From JAGHAJ01 sp964559865 [NCBI: uncultured Synergistota bacterium] (GTDB taxonomy: Bacteria; Synergistota; JAGHAJ01): DNA of 62,448 bases. How positions within the stretch are numbered: position 1 is the first letter of the stretch; each line of letters begins with the position of its first letter. Below, in pieces: positions 1-11,129 of the stretch. Where the stretch lies: positions 1 to 62,448 of the forward strand of contig CAZLJD010000020.1 in the NCBI GenBank assembly GCA_964559865.1. The letters are read 5' to 3'. The position numbers and the translations under genes are program-made. Below the pieces are notes generated by a model. The model saw nothing but the letters and a program-made list of their open reading frames with translations. It made no database searches and was not told where the DNA came from.

Positions 1-960
1 AGGCTTGAAGGTAAGAGCTACATGGAGATACTCCAGGCAGGTGGAGGCATACTAAGGAGTGTGGATGCTGTTAGGAATGCTTCGGAGGATGAGCTATTCG
101 ATGCACTAAAAGAGAGGATTTCTACATTTTGGGAGTGGGGAACTACAACTATAGAGGTAAAAAGTGGTTATGGTTTGAGCCTTAAGGATGAAATGAAACA
201 GCTTGAGGTGATAAACAGGTGCGGTAAAGGGTGTTTGATAGATGTTGTTCCTACGTTTCTTGGTGCACATGCTGTCCCAAGGGAGTATAAAGATAAGAGA
301 GATGCATATGTAAAGCTTATAATTGAGGAAATGCTTCCGGAAGTTGCAAAGAGGCATTTGGCAAAGTTTTGCGATGTATTTTGTGAGAGAGGAGTCTTTT
401 CTATAGAGGAGTCGAGGCATATACTCAGCAAGGCAAAGGAGCTTGGTATGGATTTGAAGATTCATGCAGATGAGATAGAACCATTTGGAGGGGCAGAATT
501 GGCTGTGGAGCTTGGTGCGGTTTCTGCAGACCATTTGCTTAAGGTGTCTGATGAAGGGATAAAGCTGATGGCAGAAAAGGGTGTTATTGCAGTGCTTCTT
601 CCTGGGACTGCGTTTAGTCTAAGGAGCAACTATGCGCCGGCGCGTAGGATGATAGACGCTGGTGTGCCTGTTGCAATTGCTACCGACTGTAATCCAGGTA
701 GTTCTTATACTGAGTCCATGCAAATGATAATCACTCTTTCATGCTTGGGCATGGAATTAACTCCTCAAGAGGCAATAACTGCTGCTACTCTGAATGCAGC
801 TTATGCTATAGGTATGGGAGACATGGTAGGTAGCATAGATGTGGGTAAACAAGCAGATTTCGTAATACTGAAAGAGGATAGCTACTTGTTCATTCCGTAT
901 CACTATGGTGTGAATGCTGTTAGGAGTACATACAAGAGAGGTAAAAAGGTCTTCGGCTAA
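1..960 (+). CDS. hutI: Imidazolonepropionase, 5' end outside the window
   Basis: This enzyme opens the ring of imidazolonepropionate to N-formimino-glutamate, the third step of cytoplasmic histidine degradation. The reading frame is open from base 1 (RLEGKSYMEIL...), so the start and the N-terminal metal-binding HxH part lie upstream; about 319 of roughly 400 residues are present. Visible family motifs are EVKSGYGLS, GAHAVPREY, KIHADEIEPFGGAELA, SADHL and ATDCNPGSSYTESM, which carry metal-ligand His/Asp and substrate-binding residues of the amidohydrolase barrel. It is followed after 13 bases by a cupin gene with a strong ribosome site, suggesting one transcript. The rest of a hut operon cannot be seen here. 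Confidence 0.95.
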   Translation, partial: RLEGKSYMEILQAGGGILRSVDAVRNASEDELFDALKERISTFWEWGTTTIEVKSGYGLSLKDEMKQLEVINRCGKGCLIDVVPTFLGAHAVPREYKDKRDAYVKLIIEEMLPEVAKRHLAKFCDVFCERGVFSIEESRHILSKAKELGMDLKIHADEIEPFGGAELAVELGAVSADHLLKVSDEGIKLMAEKGVIAVLLPGTAFSLRSNYAPARRMIDAGVPVAIATDCNPGSSYTESMQMIITLSCLGMELTPQEAITAATLNAAYAIGMGDMVGSIDVGKQADFVILKEDSYLFIPYHYGVNAVRSTYKRGKKVFG

Positions 961-973
961 AGGAGGGAGTATT

Positions 974-1321
974 GTGGCTAAAGGGAAAGTTGGTGTTTAC
1001 ACAGAAGTTGAAGCGGTACCGATGGATATGGAGGGGGCAAAGGGTGTTGTCAAGAGAGTTTTAGTAGGAGAAAAGGAAGGAGCACCCAATTTTATCATGA
1101 GATTGTTTACTATCATGCCAGGTGGACATACTCCGTATCACTCTCATGATTGGGAGCATGAGAATTTTATAGTGAGTGGGAAAGGGAAAATAAGGATAGG
1201 TAATGAAGAATATGAGGTTTCTGCTGGTAGCTATGCCTATGTGCCTCCAAATGAAATGCATCAGTACACGTGTGTTGGTGATGAACCACTCGAGTTGCTG
1301 TGTCTCATACCCAAGAAGTAG
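974..1321 (+). CDS. Small single-domain cupin protein
   Basis: A 115-residue cupin. Metal-binding motif 1 is visible as GGHTPYHSHDWEHENFIVSGKG (two His, Glu-rich, third His) and motif 2 as PPNEMHQYT. The GTG start at 974 is chosen because AGGAGGGAG lies 5 bases before it; the frame is open further upstream but inside hutI. Cupins of this size are usually metal-dependent isomerases, dioxygenases or small-molecule sensors; the substrate cannot be told from sequence. Its position 13 bases behind hutI suggests a role next to histidine catabolism, but that is inference only. Confidence 0.8.
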   Translation: MAKGKVGVYTEVEAVPMDMEGAKGVVKRVLVGEKEGAPNFIMRLFTIMPGGHTPYHSHDWEHENFIVSGKGKIRIGNEEYEVSAGSYAYVPPNEMHQYTCVGDEPLELLCLIPKK

Positions 1322-1323
1322 TA

Positions 1324-3910
<2,587 letters not shown>

Positions 3911-3912
3911 AA

Positions 3913-4182
3913 ATGGATGTAAGGCACATATCAAAGTTAGCTAACCTTGATTTCACCGAGGATGAGTTGAAAGAGATGGAAAAGCATTTTAACTCTATAA
4001 TGCAGTATTTTAAGAAGCTTTCTTCGGTTGATACGGAAGGTGTGGAACCTACATTCTATGTTATAAAACATCAGACACCTATGAGAGAAGATAAGCTCAA
4101 AAAAGGGTTGGATAGGAAAGATGTTCTTGATATTGCCCCCCACACGGAGGGTGGATATATAAGGGTTCCGCAGATAAGATAG
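3913..4182 (+). CDS. gatC: Asp/Glu-tRNA amidotransferase subunit C
   Basis: GatC is the small linker subunit that stabilises GatA on GatB in the amidotransferase that makes Gln-tRNA(Gln) or Asn-tRNA(Asn) from mischarged precursors. The 89-residue product has the family opening VRHISKLANLDFTEDELKEM and the C-terminal PHTEGGYIRVPQI segment. The ATG at 3913 sits 7 bases after GGAGGAGG at the end of ligA; a GTG at 3907 is too close to that site. Genes gatC, gatA and gatB follow in order. Confidence 0.95.
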   Translation: MDVRHISKLANLDFTEDELKEMEKHFNSIMQYFKKLSSVDTEGVEPTFYVIKHQTPMREDKLKKGLDRKDVLDIAPHTEGGYIRVPQIR

Positions 4183-4190
4183 GGGGGATT

Positions 4191-5651
4191 ATGTTGGAGC
4201 TTTTTGAACTACCAGCGTGGAGACTTGCGGAGATGATGAGAAGCGGCAAAGTGACTGCCTTAGATATTGTAGAGTCTGTCTTAGAACGGATAGAAGAAAG
4301 GGAAACTGAGCTTCACTGCTATAATGAGGTGTACAAGGAGGAAGCCATTAGGGAGGCAGAGGAGATAGATAGACAAAGAAAAGCGGGTGAAGACTTGCCC
4401 TTACTTGCGGGGATACCAATAGCTTTAAAGGACAATATATGCGTTAGAGGTAAGGAGATAACGTGTTCGTCAAAAATTCTTAGGAGTTTTGTGTCTCCCT
4501 ATGATGCTACTGTGGTGCAGAGAATTAAGTCTCAGAAAATGATTATAATTGGTAGGACCAATATGGATGAGTTTGCAATGGGTTCATCCACAGAGAATTC
4601 TGCTTATGGAATTACGAGAAACCCGCTCGATACTTCAAGGGTACCAGGTGGATCAAGTGGGGGTTCAGCTGCTGCAGTTGCTTCTGGTGAGGCCATAGTA
4701 GCACTTGGCTCTGATACAGGTGGGTCTATAAGGCAACCTGCTGCATTTTGCGGTGTAGTAGGGCTTAAACCTACTTATGGACTTGTTTCTCGATATGGGC
4801 TTATAGCATTTGCGTCTTCTTTGGATCAGATAGGTCCGATTACTAAGGATGTCAGAGATGCTGCCCTTATACTTGGAGTCATTGCTGGGAAAGATGATAG
4901 AGATTCTACTTCCCTTCCTGTTGATGTGCCGAGGTATGAAGATGCTCTTGGAGATACTCTTGACGGGATGAGAATTGGCGTGATGGAAGGATATGATGCA
5001 GAAGGTGTCTCAGAAGAAGTTGTGAGTGCAATGGAGGAAGTTATAGAAATATTCAGAACGATAGGAGTTGATGTAAAAAAAGTTAACTTACCGTATATGG
5101 AGTATGCACTGCCGTGTTACTACATAATTGCTCCGGCCGAGGCGAGTTCGAATCTCGCACGGTACGACGGTGTACAGTACGGTATGTCTGAAGATGGGGT
5201 AGGAAACATACGGGAGCTTTACAGAAAAGTCAGAACGGCGGGGTTTGGTGATGAGGTTAAGAGGAGAATAATGATGGGTACTTATGTTCTTAGTTCTGGG
5301 TATTATGATGCGTTTTACTTAAAGGCACAGAAGGTTAGAACCCTAATAAGACAGGACTTTGAAAGGGCTTTTGAGAATGTCGATGTAATAATTGGCCCTA
5401 CATCGCCAACGGTGGCTTTCAGTATAGGTGAGCGTACAGCAAATCCAATAAGTATGTATCTATCAGATATTTTTACCATACCTGTTAATCTTGCAGGTAT
5501 ATCTGCTATTTCTGTGCCTGTTTTTAGAGGGGACGGCTTGCCTGTGGGAATACATATAATGGGCAAAGTGCTGGGGGAAATGGATATTCTCCGAGTCTCT
5601 TACAGGTTAGAGCAGGAGCTGAAAGAAAGGGGACTTTATCATGGAGTATGA
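4191..5651 (+). CDS. gatA: Asp/Glu-tRNA amidotransferase subunit A
   Basis: GatA is the glutaminase half of GatCAB, releasing ammonia from glutamine for transamidation. The 486-residue protein carries the amidase-signature triad, predicted as Lys80 (IALKDNI), cis-Ser155 (PGGSSGGS) and nucleophile Ser179 (DTGGSIRQP). The AEASSNLARYDGV motif typical of GatA is also present. GGGGGG precedes the ATG by 3-8 bases. The gene begins 8 bases after gatC and overlaps gatB by 11 bases, which suggests coupled translation. Confidence 0.97.
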   Translation: MLELFELPAWRLAEMMRSGKVTALDIVESVLERIEERETELHCYNEVYKEEAIREAEEIDRQRKAGEDLPLLAGIPIALKDNICVRGKEITCSSKILRSFVSPYDATVVQRIKSQKMIIIGRTNMDEFAMGSSTENSAYGITRNPLDTSRVPGGSSGGSAAAVASGEAIVALGSDTGGSIRQPAAFCGVVGLKPTYGLVSRYGLIAFASSLDQIGPITKDVRDAALILGVIAGKDDRDSTSLPVDVPRYEDALGDTLDGMRIGVMEGYDAEGVSEEVVSAMEEVIEIFRTIGVDVKKVNLPYMEYALPCYYIIAPAEASSNLARYDGVQYGMSEDGVGNIRELYRKVRTAGFGDEVKRRIMMGTYVLSSGYYDAFYLKAQKVRTLIRQDFERAFENVDVIIGPTSPTVAFSIGERTANPISMYLSDIFTIPVNLAGISAISVPVFRGDGLPVGIHIMGKVLGEMDILRVSYRLEQELKERGLYHGV

Positions 5652-7074
5652 AACTGTTATAGGGCTTGAAGTTCACTGTCAGCTTCTAACAGATAGCAAG
5701 CTCTTCTGCGGCTGTTCGACAGATTACATAGGCAAAGAACCGAATACCAATGTATGTCCTGTTTGTCTTGGATTACCTGGTTCTTTACCTGTTTTGAACA
5801 AAAAGGCGTTGGAGTTTGCGCTAAGAGCAGCAATTGCGCTGAATTGTGAAATACTACCGTATTCGCACTTTTACAGAAAGAATTACTTTTATCCAGACTT
5901 ACCAAAGGCATACCAGATTACCCAGTATGACATACCCGTAGGTAGAAATGGGTGGATAGAGCTACCTTACTCCCATAAGCGTATAGGTATAACGAGAATC
6001 CATTTGGAAGAGGACGCAGGGAAGCTTGTTCACCCTACAAAGACAGGGAGGATAGAACATGCTACCTACTCCCTTGTTGACTACAATAGAGCAGGAGTGC
6101 CTCTTATAGAGATAGTTAGTGAGCCGGATTTTACTTCTCCTTCGGAGGCAAAAGAGTATCTCATGGAGCTGAGGAGCATCGTCCAACACCTTGGTATATC
6201 TGATGGAAATATGGAGCTGGGTTCTATGAGGTGTGATGCTAATGTTTCTGTGCATAAGAAGGGAGAAAGACTTGGGGTTAAGGTGGAACTTAAAAATATG
6301 AACTCGTTTAAGGCATTGGAGAGGGCTTTGAACTATGAAATTGAAAGGCAAATAGAACTCATAGAGAGCGGAGGGGAAGTGGAGCAGGAAACAAGGCATT
6401 GGAGTGAACCCGAAAGAAAAACGATAAGTTTGCGTGGTAAAGAGGAAGCACAAGATTACAGATACTTCCCAGAACCAGATCTGCTTCCCATATATGTAAA
6501 TGATATTATGCTCAAAGAGATCAAAAAGAGTATGCCGGAGCTACCTGCGGATAGAAGAAAGCGCTTTGTCTCAATGGGCATAGGCGAGAAAGAGGCGTCT
6601 ATTATGGTAATTGAAAAGAGTATAGGGGATTATTTTGAAGAAGCTGTTAAGTATTTTGATGATGCGAAGATTATAGCGAACTGGATACTTGGAGATTTCT
6701 TAGGAGAGCTGAATAAGGCCGGTATGGATATATGGGACAGTAAGGTGAAACCCTCCCAATTGGGGAGGTTGCTCACATTGATAAAGAATGGTACAATAAG
6801 TGGAAAGATTGCCAAGAAGGTTTTTAGTATAATGTTCAGCACTGGTGAAGATCCTGACAAGATAGTAAAGAGGGAGGGGCTTGTTCAGATAGTAGATACT
6901 TCTGAAATAGAGAAGGTGGTAGATGAGGTACTAAGGGCAAATCCGGATGCGGTTGAATCTTATCACAAGGGGAAGGTAAATATATTTAATTTTCTTGTGG
7001 GTCAAGTTATGAAAGCTACGAGGGGAAAGGCAAATCCTAATGTGGTGAGAGATATTCTTCAAAAGAAGATTTAG
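5641..7074 (+). CDS. gatB: Asp/Glu-tRNA amidotransferase subunit B
   Basis: GatB binds the mischarged tRNA and carries the ATP-dependent kinase/transamidase site. The 477-residue protein starts with YETVIGLEVHCQL, has the zinc-binding cysteines CGCS ... CPVC near residues 25-45, and ends in the helical YqeY-like tail that contacts the tRNA elbow (KVNIFNFLVGQVMKATRGKA). Presence of the full GatCAB set implies indirect Gln- or Asn-tRNA synthesis. The tRNA-Gln gene at about 52.6 kb is a possible substrate. Confidence 0.97.
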   Translation: MEYETVIGLEVHCQLLTDSKLFCGCSTDYIGKEPNTNVCPVCLGLPGSLPVLNKKALEFALRAAIALNCEILPYSHFYRKNYFYPDLPKAYQITQYDIPVGRNGWIELPYSHKRIGITRIHLEEDAGKLVHPTKTGRIEHATYSLVDYNRAGVPLIEIVSEPDFTSPSEAKEYLMELRSIVQHLGISDGNMELGSMRCDANVSVHKKGERLGVKVELKNMNSFKALERALNYEIERQIELIESGGEVEQETRHWSEPERKTISLRGKEEAQDYRYFPEPDLLPIYVNDIMLKEIKKSMPELPADRRKRFVSMGIGEKEASIMVIEKSIGDYFEEAVKYFDDAKIIANWILGDFLGELNKAGMDIWDSKVKPSQLGRLLTLIKNGTISGKIAKKVFSIMFSTGEDPDKIVKREGLVQIVDTSEIEKVVDEVLRANPDAVESYHKGKVNIFNFLVGQVMKATRGKANPNVVRDILQKKI

Positions 7075-7087
7075 GGGGGTTGAGTGA

Positions 7088-9172
7088 ATGGGTGGTTATG
7101 GAGTTTCTGATGTGAGAAATGTAGCAATAGTGGGACATGGAGGTTCTGGTAAGACCTCATTGGTTGAAGCAATACTTTATTCGGCGGGTGTAACCTCGAG
7201 ATTGGGTAGAGTAGATGAAGGTAATACGGTGAGTGATTTTGATCCGGAGGAGATTCAGCGGAAGGTCTCAATAAACTCCTCTGTTATCTATTTGGATTAC
7301 AATGGTAAGAGAATAAACATCGTAGATACGCCGGGATATGGTGATTTTATAAGTGATATGTATAGTGCTGTGAGAGTTGTGGATACAGTGGTAATGGTGA
7401 TATCGGCTCCGTCGGGTATAGAGGTACAGACGGAAGTTGCTTGGGATAGGATACAAGAGCTTGAGAAACCAGCTGCTGTGGTGGTAAATAAGCTCGATAG
7501 GGAGCATACAGATTTTTACAATGTACTTGAGGAGTTGAGGAGTAGCTGGGGGAAACATATATACCCGCTCTTTCTTCCAGTAGGGAAAGAGGCAGCATTC
7601 AATGGACTCATTGACCTTATAGGAAGGAAGGCGTATGTATATAAAGATGACCTATCTGGGAAATATGAGGAGAAAGATATCCCGTCAGATATGGAGGGTA
7701 CAGTTGATGAATGGAGGGAGAAGATAGTTGAAGCGGTAGCAGAAGCTGATGATGAGCTTTTGAACAAGTATCTTGAGGGTGAGGAACTAAGTGAGAATGA
7801 GATATTAGATGCACTCAAGAAGGCGATAGCGGATAGGGTTATTATACCTGTTGTTCCAGCTTCTGCCTATAATAATGTGGGTTGCTTGCATGTGCTTGAG
7901 ATGATAGAAAAGTGTTTGCCTTCTCCTGTGGATATCGGTGCTGTTAAGGGTGTACACCCAGAAACAAAAGAGGAAGTTGAAAGAAAACCAGATGAATCTG
8001 AACCATTCTCTGCCCTTGTTTTCAAAGTAATGGTTGATCCATATGTGGGGAAATTGAGCTTCTTTAGGGTTTACTCTGGAAAGATAAAAGCGGATGATGT
8101 AATATTGAATGTATCTAAAGGTGAAACAGAAAAGATGACAAACCTCTTTGTCACAAGGGGTAAAGAACAAAGCAAAGTCACTGAGCTTAAGGCTGGTGAC
8201 ATAGCAGCAGTTGCAAAGATAAAGAGCATATCCATAGGTGATACCCTTTCGGATAAGGATAATCCAATCCTGTTTGAGCCAATAAAGTTGCCTTCTCCCA
8301 TATATTCTGTAGCAGTCTTTCCCAAATCTAAGGGTGATGAGGACAAGCTGAATGCATCACTGGAGAAGCTGACGGAGGAAGACCCTACTTTCAGGGCAGA
8401 ATACAATGTGGAGACGAAAGAAACTATTGTTTCTGGTATGGGAGACCTACATCTGGGTATCATGATGGAGAGATTGAAAAGGAGATTCGGGGTGGATGTC
8501 GATACTGCAACACCAAAAGTGCCTTATAAAGAGAGTATAAAGGGCAGGGCAAAGGCGCAGGGTAAGTACAAGAAGCAAACCGGTGGGCATGGACAGTATG
8601 GTGATGTTTGGATAGAATTCGAGCCGTTGGAGAGAGGAAAAGGCTTTGAGTTTACTGATAAAATAGTTGGTGGAGTTGTCCCGAAGCAGTATATTCCGGC
8701 AGTTGAAAAGGGCTTAAGAGAGGCAATGCAGAAGGGTGTCCTTGCAGGATATCCCGTTATAGATTTTAAGGCTACATTGTACGATGGTTCATATCATCCG
8801 GTGGACTCTTCTGAAATGGCGTTTAAGATAGCAGCATCTTTGTCATTCAAGAAGGCCATGGCAGAGGCTAAGCCTATCCTTCTTGAACCCATTATGAAGG
8901 TGGAAGTTATAGTGCCTGAGGAGAATATGGGGGATGTGATGGGAGATTTGAATTCCAGAAGGGGTAGGATACTTGGCATGGAGAAACACGGCAGGTACGA
9001 AAAGATTTCGGCACTCGTGCCACTTGCAGAGATGTACAAGTATGCCATTGTGCTGAAGTCTCTCACTTCCGGAAGGGGGACTTACAGCATGGAGTTTCAT
9101 GAGTATGAAGAGGTTCCACCAGATATAGCGAAAAAGATAATAGAGGCAGCAAGTAGGGAGGAAGAGAAATAG
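7088..9172 (+). CDS. EF-G-like translational GTPase (EF-G2 type)
   Basis: A 694-residue GTPase with the full five-domain EF-G layout: G1 GHGGSGKT (residues 16-23), G3 DTPGYGDF, G4 NKLD, then domains II-V with the domain IV segment GHGQYGDVWIEFEP. The G1 loop is GHGGSGKT rather than the AHIDAGKT of canonical EF-G, the mark of the EF-G2/EF-G-like paralogue found beside the true fusA in Thermotoga, Thermus and actinobacteria. No rpsL, rpsG or tuf genes are near, which supports a paralogue. It may act in elongation, recycling or stress; its exact role is not settled even for studied members. The ATG follows AGGGGGG. Confidence 0.9.
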   Translation: MGGYGVSDVRNVAIVGHGGSGKTSLVEAILYSAGVTSRLGRVDEGNTVSDFDPEEIQRKVSINSSVIYLDYNGKRINIVDTPGYGDFISDMYSAVRVVDTVVMVISAPSGIEVQTEVAWDRIQELEKPAAVVVNKLDREHTDFYNVLEELRSSWGKHIYPLFLPVGKEAAFNGLIDLIGRKAYVYKDDLSGKYEEKDIPSDMEGTVDEWREKIVEAVAEADDELLNKYLEGEELSENEILDALKKAIADRVIIPVVPASAYNNVGCLHVLEMIEKCLPSPVDIGAVKGVHPETKEEVERKPDESEPFSALVFKVMVDPYVGKLSFFRVYSGKIKADDVILNVSKGETEKMTNLFVTRGKEQSKVTELKAGDIAAVAKIKSISIGDTLSDKDNPILFEPIKLPSPIYSVAVFPKSKGDEDKLNASLEKLTEEDPTFRAEYNVETKETIVSGMGDLHLGIMMERLKRRFGVDVDTATPKVPYKESIKGRAKAQGKYKKQTGGHGQYGDVWIEFEPLERGKGFEFTDKIVGGVVPKQYIPAVEKGLREAMQKGVLAGYPVIDFKATLYDGSYHPVDSSEMAFKIAASLSFKKAMAEAKPILLEPIMKVEVIVPEENMGDVMGDLNSRRGRILGMEKHGRYEKISALVPLAEMYKYAIVLKSLTSGRGTYSMEFHEYEEVPPDIAKKIIEAASREEEK

Positions 9173-9736
9173 TTGCCATTTAGGTGGCTGCTGGCGATCT
9201 ACGTTTCCTTGTACGCAGTCTTTGGAGTGATAGAGAGAGGGTGGGTATTTTATATCCCACCCTCTAAACGTACTCCATACTTCAAGGAGTATAATTGGGT
9301 TTTATTTGGAACACTCTCTGTAGCAGTTGGTTCACCAGCTGAAAAACTTTTTATAGGAACTCCTACTCACATGTTAGAAACCTATGTGGGTTTTTGTGTG
9401 TTTGCAGCAGGGTTATTCTTAAGGTACATAGGTAGGCGCCAGCTTAGACATAGATTTACCGTTCAGATAGTTCCGGGAAACGAGCTTGTTACAGATGGTG
9501 TGTATGCATATGTAAGGCACCCTCTTTATTTGGGATTGCTTCTTATTGTGCTTTCTTCACCACTAATCATGAATGGAATCATCTCTCTTGTGTACACATA
9601 CACATTTATGCCATTTGTCATATATAGAAGAATAAAGAAAGAGGAGGCTCTTCTCCTTAATAGGTTTGGTGATCTTTATCTGGAATATATGAAAAAAGTT
9701 CCAGCCATTTTCCCCTTTAAGTTAGGGAAGGGTTAG
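9173..9736 (+). CDS. Isoprenylcysteine carboxyl methyltransferase/PEMT-like membrane protein
   Basis: A 187-residue integral membrane protein with four or five hydrophobic segments. It has the C-terminal signature of the ICMT/PEMT superfamily: NELVTDGVYAYVRHPLYLG (SAM-binding RHP), then EEALLLNRFGDLYLEYMKKVPAIFP. Bacterial members methylate small lipids or remain uncharacterised; the substrate is unknown. Translation appears to begin at TTG 9173, directly after the upstream stop, with GGGAGGAAG about 8-10 bases before it. The gene converges on pgi with a 15-base overlap. A 10-bp inverted repeat lies in its first codons. Confidence 0.7.
   Translation: MPFRWLLAIYVSLYAVFGVIERGWVFYIPPSKRTPYFKEYNWVLFGTLSVAVGSPAEKLFIGTPTHMLETYVGFCVFAAGLFLRYIGRRQLRHRFTVQIVPGNELVTDGVYAYVRHPLYLGLLLIVLSSPLIMNGIISLVYTYTFMPFVIYRRIKKEEALLLNRFGDLYLEYMKKVPAIFPFKLGKG
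9236..9265 (+). repeat. Perfect 10-bp inverted repeat inside a CDS start
   Basis: The arms AGAGGGTGGG (9236-9245) and CCCACCCTCT (9256-9265) are exact complements around a 10-base A/T loop. The repeat lies 63-93 bases into the ICMT-like gene and about 65 bases after the EF-G-like stop codon. No T-run follows on either strand, so it is not a standard intrinsic terminator. An RNA hairpin protecting the upstream mRNA end or limiting downstream translation is possible. Confidence 0.6.
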
Positions 9737-11095
9737 GGTAAAACCTGCACTTTTCATATTGTTTATTTCTTCTGCATAGTCTTCAAACCCTTTTCTCCCC
9801 ATCAGTCCGTAAGTATATTTCTTACCCATCTCTACGCCTGGCTGGTCGAATGCGTTTATACGGTAAAGCTCGCCGCTGAAAGCTGTTGCTGTGAAATATA
9901 CAAATATGAGTTTACCAATGTTTTCAGGAGTTATCTCGTCTATGGTTATAGTCAGATTTGGTCTTTGGTTTTTGGTTAGTGAAATTGCCGTTGCAGTTTG
10001 TTCTGTTAATAGGAGTTCATGAAGCGTGTGCCCCGTGAGGTAGTTTAAGCCTTCTATGTCTCTGTAAGGTGTAGCGTCTATCTGGTAATCTCTTTCTGCT
10101 TTTTCCACCCTTATGAACGTTATAACCTTGTCGTTTGGCCCTTCATTATACAGCTGTATCTGGGAATGCTGGTCAATTGCACCAAGTGATTTTATGGGTG
10201 TTTGCCCCACATTTACTTCCTTGCCTTCTGTTGAATACCTCTTGCCGAGGCTTTCTGCCCATAGTTGTCTGTACCAATCTGCAAAGTTATATAAGTGATT
10301 TGAGTAGGGCATCATCACAGAGATGTTTTTGCCCTTGTTAAACATTAGATAATGTATTATAGCAATTAGGTAGCCTGGATTCTTAAGAGATGGTTCTCTG
10401 CATACCTGGGAAACTGCCTTTGCACCGTTTAGGAGTCTATCTATCTCAATACCGGTTACAGCAGCAGATAGAAGTCCTACGGGTGTAAGTACAGAGAATC
10501 TTCCGCCAACATTTGGAGGTATGAAAAGCCTTTTTATTCCTTCTCTATCGGCAATTTTGTTGAGATTCCCAGCGGATGGGTCTGTTGTGAATATAAAGTG
10601 TTCGGAGAGTTCTGATTCACCAATGTATTTTGACAGTTCGTGCCTTATGACTAAGTAATTAGCCATTGTTTCTGCTGTACTACCAGATTTGCTTATCACA
10701 TTGAAGCATGTCTCTCTCGGGTTTATCATACGCATAATACCTTCGAGCACTGAGGGGTCTGGGTTATCGAGCATATAAAATTTTGGGTACATATCGGGTA
10801 GCTCATTGTATCTGAGGTGATTTAGTGCTTGGTGTAACATGAGGTTACCTAAGGATGAACCACCTATTCCTATCACCACGAAGTATCTGAAATTTTGTCG
10901 TATTTGCTTTGCTGTCTCTTTTATATCGGATGTATCCTGGTAAGGTAATTCATAGAAGCCTATTTCTTTTTTGGCGATTTTTTCTTCGAGTATTGCGTGG
11001 TATTTAGCTATATCGAGTTGTTGTATTTCTTCCATTGTGATGCCGTGTTCTTTGATCCTTTCTTTCATTACGCCACTGTAGTCTATCTTTATCAT
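9722..11095 (-). CDS. pgi: Glucose-6-phosphate isomerase
   Basis: Pgi interconverts glucose-6-phosphate and fructose-6-phosphate. The 457-residue product is the short bacterial type. Motifs include VIGIGGSSLGN and ISKSGSTAETM (phosphate binding), GGRFSVLTPVGLL, the catalytic Glu in QLWAESLGKR, the His in IDQHSQIQLY, and the Lys in FDQPGVEMGKK. The ATG at 11095 is preferred to the GTG at 11104 because AGGAGAGG lies 8 bases before the ATG but abuts the GTG. It is the last gene of the long minus-strand cluster, 34 bases behind its neighbour. Confidence 0.96.
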   Translation of the reverse strand: MIKIDYSGVMKERIKEHGITMEEIQQLDIAKYHAILEEKIAKKEIGFYELPYQDTSDIKETAKQIRQNFRYFVVIGIGGSSLGNLMLHQALNHLRYNELPDMYPKFYMLDNPDPSVLEGIMRMINPRETCFNVISKSGSTAETMANYLVIRHELSKYIGESELSEHFIFTTDPSAGNLNKIADREGIKRLFIPPNVGGRFSVLTPVGLLSAAVTGIEIDRLLNGAKAVSQVCREPSLKNPGYLIAIIHYLMFNKGKNISVMMPYSNHLYNFADWYRQLWAESLGKRYSTEGKEVNVGQTPIKSLGAIDQHSQIQLYNEGPNDKVITFIRVEKAERDYQIDATPYRDIEGLNYLTGHTLHELLLTEQTATAISLTKNQRPNLTITIDEITPENIGKLIFVYFTATAFSGELYRINAFDQPGVEMGKKYTYGLMGRKGFEDYAEEINNMKSAGFTLTLP

Positions 11096-11129
11096 ACCTA
11101 TCACCTCTCCTTGGAATGTTTCTTATATT

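Noticed and set aside
5142-5158. A tRNA T-arm look-alike (GCGAG-TTCGAAT-CTCGC) inside gatA
   Set aside because: It is the codon run for the conserved GatA motif EASSNLAR; no acceptor, D or anticodon arm is around it, so it is chance and not a tRNA remnant or attachment site.
5962-6453. A 163-codon minus-strand open frame opposite gatB
   Set aside because: It is a shadow of gatB with unusual composition and no ribosome site.
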